This document shows positions 58,895-64,000 of a DNA stretch of 64,000 nucleotides, piece by piece (positions within the stretch are counted from its first letter, which is position 1; each line of letters begins with the position of its first letter). The position numbers and the translations under genes were made by a program. This DNA is from JAUXFK01 sp034189035 (GTDB lineage Bacteria > Desulfobacterota > UBA8473), in NCBI GenBank assembly GCA_034189035.1, contig JAXHVA010000008.1:1-64000 (forward strand), written 5' to 3'. A model generated the notes under the pieces. It had not been told where the DNA came from. It saw only the letters and a program-made list of their open reading frames with translations, and made no database searches.

Positions 58895-61393
58895 ATGAGT
58901 CAGGAACCTCAAAAGGTTGCGATTCCTACTATCTTACGCAAAAGATTAAAGGCATTTTTGATAAGGCAGGGGAAAAAGCAACATTATATTCTAGTAGATC
59001 AAGTAAGAAACGAAACATATCAGTTTGAACCCTGGCAGTTTTTTATCTTGGAAATTTTACATGGATGTGATGACTTCTCAAAACTTGCTTCTGTCTTTAA
59101 AGATCGTTTTGGACAATCCATAAAAGACAATGAATTAGAAGAGCTGCTCAACATAATCGTCGATAATAAGCTTTTTAGTCTAGCAGCACTCTCACATCCA
59201 ATATTCAAGGCCTTTAATAAAAAAAGAATCACTCAGCACAGTCAAGAATTGTCTGAAGAGTCATATTATGAAACAGCAGGTAAGAAGATTAATATCAGTG
59301 AAAAGAAGACATCCCATGAAACACAAGCAAAACCATCAGCTGCAAAGAATACAGAATCCCAGAATAATACTGCAACAAAACGAACCGCTAAATTAAATGA
59401 AGGTCCATTACCTCCGGGGATACATGATGCAATCGGCCTTGACGACACCATGCGTAACAGGGGGTGGAAACTTTTTAATCCTAGCAACTTGTTAAAGCGA
59501 ATTCAACCCCTGTTGTTACCTTTAAGACATACAATTTACCTGCTTCCAGTACTTTTCATCGCAGCTTTCTTTGTATCATTTCGTTATCTTTATCTTATTG
59601 AGGAAGATCTGAGCCGTTTATACGGTGCCATGTCATTTATTAAACATGCCTTACTCAGTATGGTCACCGTTAACTTGCTAGTAACAATGGTGACAGCACT
59701 CGTTGCTTATACTTACCGTGCAACGGTAAGTGCATTCTGTATCGTTTTTATACTCGGCTTTTTCCCTCGCTTTATGGTTCGGATCGGCCATGTTCGGCAG
59801 CTATCACGTCGTGAACGGATATGGTTGCACTCAGCCCCTTTAATGCTACGTCTGGGGCTATTTGGTTTCGGTATATTACTCTGGTTTAACACAAGGGCCA
59901 TGGACGATTTCTTACACCTTTTTGGACTAGCAATAGCCGGTGCCAGTATGATCTCCTTCTTTATAACGGTAAATCCATTGGTAAAAAGCAATGGGTATCA
60001 CTTACTCTCCGCTTTTCTAAATGAGCCACACCTGAGGGGAAAATCTTACATGTCGCTTATGAATAAGTTTCGGGGGAATGTTTACAAAAAAGTAGATAAT
60101 AATGTGCTGGCAGCCTATGGGTTGGCATCCATTGTATTCATGATCGTAGCATTTTCTGTGCTTTTATTTCTCTTCGGCCGCTTTCTCAAAATATACTTCG
60201 GAGGTGTCGGAGTACTATTATTTGGGTTCATAACCCTCATTTTAGTACTTCGTATGATCGCAAAGTTCAAAAAGATCGGGCAGGTCTATGAACGTTCTGT
60301 ACAATTTCAACGTTGGAGAGATCGTACATTGCCAAAAGTAAAGAATGATACAGTAGTCTCAAAACGCCAAAATACATTTATAACATACTTGAAGCGGGCA
60401 ACACCTCTATTTTTCTTGGGACTACTGTTTATACCCTACAACTATGAACCAGGCGGGGACTTCGTTGTCTTGCCGAATCAGCAGCAGGAAATCACATCAG
60501 AAATTTCCGGCATCATAGAAAAAATCTACTTTGATGGTGGAGAGTTCTTAAAAAAGGGTACTGTAATCGGACAACTTTCTCACAGTGATTACCTAGCTGA
60601 GTTGAAGATCTGCACTGCAAAAATACAAGAACAACAAGCAGTGATAAACGATTTAAAATCCCGGCCAAGACCCGAGGAGGTCCGCCTCGCAGAATCAGCC
60701 CTAGAAGTTGAAAAGACTCGAGCAGAATTCAGCAAAGGGAAGTTACGTCGCCTCAATAAACTCTATAAAGAAGGAACCGTTTCATTTGAAGAGCTCGATG
60801 ATGCAAAAAGAGAGTATGCAATCGATCTTGATCAAGTAAAAGAAAAACAAGCTAACTTAGATTTAATAAAGCTGGGAGCGTCACCTGACCAAATTGCTGC
60901 TGCTGAAGCGAGTTTACAAAAATGGCAAGAAGAACTCAACTATTTTCAAGAAAAGATCGAAGAATCAATTTTTTATATGCCATTTGATGGAAAACTCGTT
61001 ACTATGCATCTTAAACAAAAAATCGGTAGCTACTTAAACAAAGGAGATACTCTCGCTGTAGTTGAAAATACAGATCAGGTTCTGGCACAGATCGATGTGC
61101 CTGAATCTGATATAAGCTATGTCAAAGAGAATGCAAAGGTGAGGATTCGACCTTATGTATATTATAATCAGGACTTTTCTGGGCTGATTACAGCAATTGA
61201 TTCAAATGTATCAGAAGAACGCTTTGGGAAGGTAGTTCGGGTCATTACATCACTGGAAAATAAAGACAGACAATTAAAAACAGGAATGACTGGATACGCG
61301 AAAATCACAAGTGATACAATGCCCGTTTGGAAGGTCTTTTCTTTGGCAATCATTCGTTTTATCAAGGTAGAAGTCTGGTCATGGATTCCTTGA
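58895..61393 (+). CDS. PqqD-like - inactive M50-like membrane - HlyD adaptor fusion
   Basis: 832 residues. The N-terminus (about 5-95) resembles a PqqD peptide-binding domain (YILVDQVRNETYQFEPWQFFILEIL). A low-complexity linker leads to a membrane part (about 205-500) with several helices. It carries NPLVKSNGYHLLSAFLNEPHLRGKSY, the second motif of M50 putative peptide zinc metalloproteases, but with Asn for the metal-binding Asp and no HExxH in the first helix, so it should be inactive. A HlyD/adaptor part (about 515-830) follows: lipoyl half, coiled-coil hairpin and the FDGKLV...GDTLAVVEN half. It probably acts as an envelope transport component for the cluster. Confidence 0.8.
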   Translation: MSQEPQKVAIPTILRKRLKAFLIRQGKKQHYILVDQVRNETYQFEPWQFFILEILHGCDDFSKLASVFKDRFGQSIKDNELEELLNIIVDNKLFSLAALSHPIFKAFNKKRITQHSQELSEESYYETAGKKINISEKKTSHETQAKPSAAKNTESQNNTATKRTAKLNEGPLPPGIHDAIGLDDTMRNRGWKLFNPSNLLKRIQPLLLPLRHTIYLLPVLFIAAFFVSFRYLYLIEEDLSRLYGAMSFIKHALLSMVTVNLLVTMVTALVAYTYRATVSAFCIVFILGFFPRFMVRIGHVRQLSRRERIWLHSAPLMLRLGLFGFGILLWFNTRAMDDFLHLFGLAIAGASMISFFITVNPLVKSNGYHLLSAFLNEPHLRGKSYMSLMNKFRGNVYKKVDNNVLAAYGLASIVFMIVAFSVLLFLFGRFLKIYFGGVGVLLFGFITLILVLRMIAKFKKIGQVYERSVQFQRWRDRTLPKVKNDTVVSKRQNTFITYLKRATPLFFLGLLFIPYNYEPGGDFVVLPNQQQEITSEISGIIEKIYFDGGEFLKKGTVIGQLSHSDYLAELKICTAKIQEQQAVINDLKSRPRPEEVRLAESALEVEKTRAEFSKGKLRRLNKLYKEGTVSFEELDDAKREYAIDLDQVKEKQANLDLIKLGASPDQIAAAEASLQKWQEELNYFQEKIEESIFYMPFDGKLVTMHLKQKIGSYLNKGDTLAVVENTDQVLAQIDVPESDISYVKENAKVRIRPYVYYNQDFSGLITAIDSNVSEERFGKVVRVITSLENKDRQLKTGMTGYAKITSDTMPVWKVFSLAIIRFIKVEVWSWIP

Positions 61394-61520
61394 AATTTTA
61401 TAACATCTCAAAGGAGTTGCTATCAACAGCATTTTCGAGTTTACTCTATGGCCCTTAGTTATCTTTACACAACAGATTCTGTTTTTTTTCGAAGAAGACA
61501 GTAAAAGAAAGGAATTACGT

Positions 61521-62759
61521 ATGATTACTTTTTGGTCGAAGAGGATTCTATTTTTAAAAAGACTGATGGGATTACACCTTGTTACATTTATCTGTTTTTT
61601 GTTGGGAGTCTTGTTTATTCAAACGTACAATGCTCACACAGCCTGCAACCCGCAGTTTGAACAAGTCAATATAAATGGTTTCGGAAACATTTCTAACAGA
61701 TATTCATGGAGCATGAAAGTCTTTAACAATTATCTCTATGTCGGCACGAGAAACCACGATGATGGCGGTGAGATCTGGCGTTATGACGGTACAGACTGGG
61801 AAAACGTAGTCTCTGGCGGGTTCACCTCTATGAATAATACAGGTTTTCGAAATATGGCGGTTCTTAACGGCGCAATATATGCTGGTACGAATAACGAAAT
61901 TTCAGGTGCAGAACTCATACGCAGCTTCGATGGTACGAATTGGGAAGTCGTCATAGACAATGGATTTGGTAATATGGAAAACGCATCAATTCGTGGGATG
62001 AAAGTTTTTATCGGTTATCTTTATATCGGTCTTCAAAATACAGCAGATGGTCCCGGACAGCTTTTCCGTACCGAAGATGGTACGAACTTCACCCCTGTCA
62101 CCCTCGACGGCTTCGGCAATACGGATAATGCCTCCATACACACGCTGGAGGTGTTCAATGGTCGGTTGTACGCTGCTACAAAGAATCGTGAAGGTGGCTT
62201 GCAAGTATGGCGCAATTCGGATGTGGATGGCTTGATTTTTGAGATGGTCGTCGGTCCGGGTGCTGCTACCTCGGAAGGCTTTGGGAACAAACGCGGGAAT
62301 CGTACACCCATGGATATGCATATATTCAACGGCCAAATGTATATAGGCTCTATTAATGCAGGGAGAGGATTCGGTGTCTGGCGGACATCGGACGGGCTTA
62401 CCTACGAACAGGTCGTATTTAACGGCTTCGGTGATTTTGGCAATGCATATCCCTGGCGCTTTGAGACATATGAAAACCATATATGGTTAGGCACCTTTAA
62501 TTATCTTAACATTATATTCAACAAGGGTGGTTCGCTGTGGCGGAGTTCCACTGGAAACCTCGACGAATGGGAAGAAATGATAGGCAGGCATGGCATCTAT
62601 ATGGGATATGGCTTTGATAACCCCTGCGTCTGGGGAATACGTTCTTTTGCAGTCTTTCAAGGTAAACTCTATATAGGTACTGCAATCAATAAGTGGTGTC
62701 GGATAAAAAAATATTTGGGCACAGAGATATGGGAATGGCCCGGAGAGGAATGTCCATAA
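61521..62759 (+). CDS. Exported seven-repeat beta-propeller protein
   Basis: 412 residues with a signal-anchor or cleavable signal (about 18-45, ending NAHTACNPQ). Seven repeats share the pattern F-x-x-x-LY-V/I-G-T followed by a GG-x-x-W-R turn: FNNYLYVGTRN, LNGAIYAGTNN, FIGYLYIGLQN, FNGRLYAATKN, FNGQMYIGSINAG, YENHIWLGTFNY and FQGKLYIGTAINK. A seven-bladed propeller is likely. It should sit in the periplasm or on the surface. It is a paralogue of the cytoplasmic-type gene at 57334. Function unknown. Confidence 0.75.
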   Translation: MITFWSKRILFLKRLMGLHLVTFICFLLGVLFIQTYNAHTACNPQFEQVNINGFGNISNRYSWSMKVFNNYLYVGTRNHDDGGEIWRYDGTDWENVVSGGFTSMNNTGFRNMAVLNGAIYAGTNNEISGAELIRSFDGTNWEVVIDNGFGNMENASIRGMKVFIGYLYIGLQNTADGPGQLFRTEDGTNFTPVTLDGFGNTDNASIHTLEVFNGRLYAATKNREGGLQVWRNSDVDGLIFEMVVGPGAATSEGFGNKRGNRTPMDMHIFNGQMYIGSINAGRGFGVWRTSDGLTYEQVVFNGFGDFGNAYPWRFETYENHIWLGTFNYLNIIFNKGGSLWRSSTGNLDEWEEMIGRHGIYMGYGFDNPCVWGIRSFAVFQGKLYIGTAINKWCRIKKYLGTEIWEWPGEECP

Positions 62760-62793
62760 TTGAAACACAGCAAGAGGGGTACTTATAAATATC

Positions 62794-63717
62794 ATGGCTG
62801 CTCCACTTTTTCTACTCGCACCACCGAGATCTTACACTTCCCTGATCAATGCGATGCTCGGTCAACATCCACAAGCATTTGGGTTGCCTGAACTCAACCT
62901 ATTTAATATTAGAAAAATAAAGGATCTCTGGCGCAGGGTATCAGATGAGATAGGAGGCGATACTACTCGCCGTCATGGATTGCTCAGAGCCGTGGCTGAG
63001 ATCTATGCCGGAGAGCAAACACCTGCAACGATTGTTATGGCCCATCATTGGGCTGCTGCACGTGAGGATCGAAATACTGGGGAGGTGTATTATGAGTTAG
63101 TCGCCAAGATAGATCCCCTGATACCTGTTGAGAAGAGTCCTGCTTATACAATATCTATGAAACGTCTATCACGTATATATAAGACTTTTCCGGATGCCCA
63201 TTTTATTCATCTGGTTCGTCATCCTATTCCACAAGGCAGATCCGTTATGAACCTTAATAACGGAATATTTGCTTATTTTGTGAATTCATTTGAATTTACA
63301 TATGATCGTGCAATTGTTGATCCACAGATAGCCTGGCATGATATAAACATCAATATCTGTAACTTTCTTGACATGGTCCCTAAAGGTCAGAAAAAACGTA
63401 TAATGGGGGAGGAATTTATGAAGTATCCTCAAGAGTATATGAAAGCGATATGCCGTTGGCTTGGAATTTGTGATGATGAGGATGCGATTCAAGCGATGAT
63501 GCATCCAGAACAATCACCCTTTGCTTGTTTTGGGCCCATCTCTGCATTATTTGGCAATGACCCTAATTTTCTTCGTAATCCTGCCTTTCGCCAGCATACA
63601 CCCAAGGTTCCACCACTGGATGAGGCTCTTCCCTGGCGAGATGATGGTAAAGGCCTACGACCGGAAGTGATTTATCTTGCAAAAAAATTCGGTTATGTTG
63701 ATCAACCGAATAATTGA
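62794..63717 (+). CDS. Sulfotransferase
   Basis: 307 residues of the PAPS-dependent sulfotransferase fold. The 5'-phosphosulfate-binding loop is LLAPPRSYTSLINAMLGQHP at the N-terminus (about 7-26), and the 3'-phosphate site follows in FIHLVRHPIPQGRSV near residue 140. It would transfer sulfate from PAPS to a hydroxyl or amine. The acceptor is not known; from the operon, the product of the synthases is the natural candidate. The spacing to the upstream gene is 34 bases. Confidence 0.85.
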   Translation: MAAPLFLLAPPRSYTSLINAMLGQHPQAFGLPELNLFNIRKIKDLWRRVSDEIGGDTTRRHGLLRAVAEIYAGEQTPATIVMAHHWAAAREDRNTGEVYYELVAKIDPLIPVEKSPAYTISMKRLSRIYKTFPDAHFIHLVRHPIPQGRSVMNLNNGIFAYFVNSFEFTYDRAIVDPQIAWHDININICNFLDMVPKGQKKRIMGEEFMKYPQEYMKAICRWLGICDDEDAIQAMMHPEQSPFACFGPISALFGNDPNFLRNPAFRQHTPKVPPLDEALPWRDDGKGLRPEVIYLAKKFGYVDQPNN

Positions 63718-63730
63718 GAGAGGGGAATAA

Positions 63731-64000
63731 ATGACAAAACCCGTCGAATCGGACAAACAGTCTTTGCAACTGAATAAAAGGAAGAAGATCGGTTTAATCG
63801 ATACTGAACCGCAAAACTCAAGAAAGTCCATTGAGGGGCTAACTGTCCGGCAACAGGCTCTACGTGAAGCAGCAATCAAAACCTTTAAAGCGAATAAGAT
63901 AAAAGCATACATCGAAAAGCAGATTACGCATATTAATGTGAGCCAGCAAATTGGTGAGGAAATCCTTTTCCTCTTTGATAAGAATGGAAATCCGCCAGCC
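63731..64000 (+). CDS. Unknown protein, 5' part only (runs off window)
   Basis: The first 90 codons, preceded by GAGGGG at a normal distance. The visible part is hydrophilic and rich in Lys, Arg and Gln, without a signal peptide: TKPVESDKQSLQLNKRKK, then NKIKAYIEKQITHINVSQQI. The frame is still open at the end of the window. It is transcribed with the sulfotransferase 13 bases upstream. No family is recognised. Confidence 0.7.
   Translation, partial: MTKPVESDKQSLQLNKRKKIGLIDTEPQNSRKSIEGLTVRQQALREAAIKTFKANKIKAYIEKQITHINVSQQIGEEILFLFDKNGNPPA

Overview
The window looks like chromosomal DNA of an uncultured anaerobic member of the Desulfobacterota (former Deltaproteobacteria). The evidence is indirect: moderately AT-rich sequence, two large PAS-type hybrid sensor kinases with the GGxAHDxNN H-box, a tungsten aldehyde:ferredoxin oxidoreductase, a glycyl-radical enzyme relic, many TRAP solute-binding proteins, and a large secondary-lipid/polyketide synthase. 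No rRNA, tRNA or CRISPR array was recognised. All family calls come from reading motifs by eye; no database search was run.

Layout. 1-0.2 kb: tail of a transposase. 0.3-5.2 kb (minus strand): a sensing unit of a small PstS-like periplasmic protein, an outer-membrane porin and a hybrid histidine kinase, with a hairpin over the first ribosome-binding site. 5.2-6.6 kb: non-coding. 6.6-13.6 kb: scattered single genes (possible GNAT/acyl-amino-acid-synthase-like protein, acyl-CoA ligase, thymidylate-synthase-like protein, small lipoprotein, isoprenylcysteine-methyltransferase-like protein, cyclophilin, chalcone-isomerase-fold protein) and a structured inverted-repeat element. 13.7-22.2 kb: five paralogous DctP-type TRAP binding proteins, one of them broken, interrupted by a decayed glycyl-radical enzyme; no DctQ/DctM membrane subunits are present. 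22.9-24.8 kb: an aldehyde:ferredoxin oxidoreductase gene bracketed by a 30-bp inverted repeat. 25-32 kb: a zinc-ribbon/DUF2007-like protein and a complete RND efflux operon (TetR, TolC, adaptor, pump, PII-like protein). 32.4 kb: relic of an IS21 transposase. 32.7-38.8 kb: second hybrid kinase, a spermidine-synthase-like membrane protein and an exported isoaspartyl methyltransferase. 38.8-41.3 kb: long non-coding stretch.

41.3-64.0 kb (plus strand, running off the end): the most interesting locus, a co-directional biosynthetic cluster. Two megasynthases (tandem NMO/ER-like - KS - AT - ACP - KR - DH, and KS - AT - DH - PPTase) are followed by a stand-alone ACP, an alkaline-phosphatase-superfamily hydrolase, an alpha/beta hydrolase, a beta-propeller protein, a PqqD-like/pseudo-M50/HlyD fusion, an exported beta-propeller protein, a sulfotransferase and a truncated unknown gene. 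The synthases resemble the PUFA (Pfa), heterocyst-glycolipid (Hgl) and enediyne (PKSE) iterative family. They carry their own enoyl-reductase-like and phosphopantetheinyl-transferase modules, so the chain-building step could be nearly self-contained. My reading is that the locus makes a reduced or polyunsaturated acyl/polyketide chain that is released or transferred, possibly sulfated, and moved through the envelope. The product is unknown and I could not match the gene order to a named pathway.
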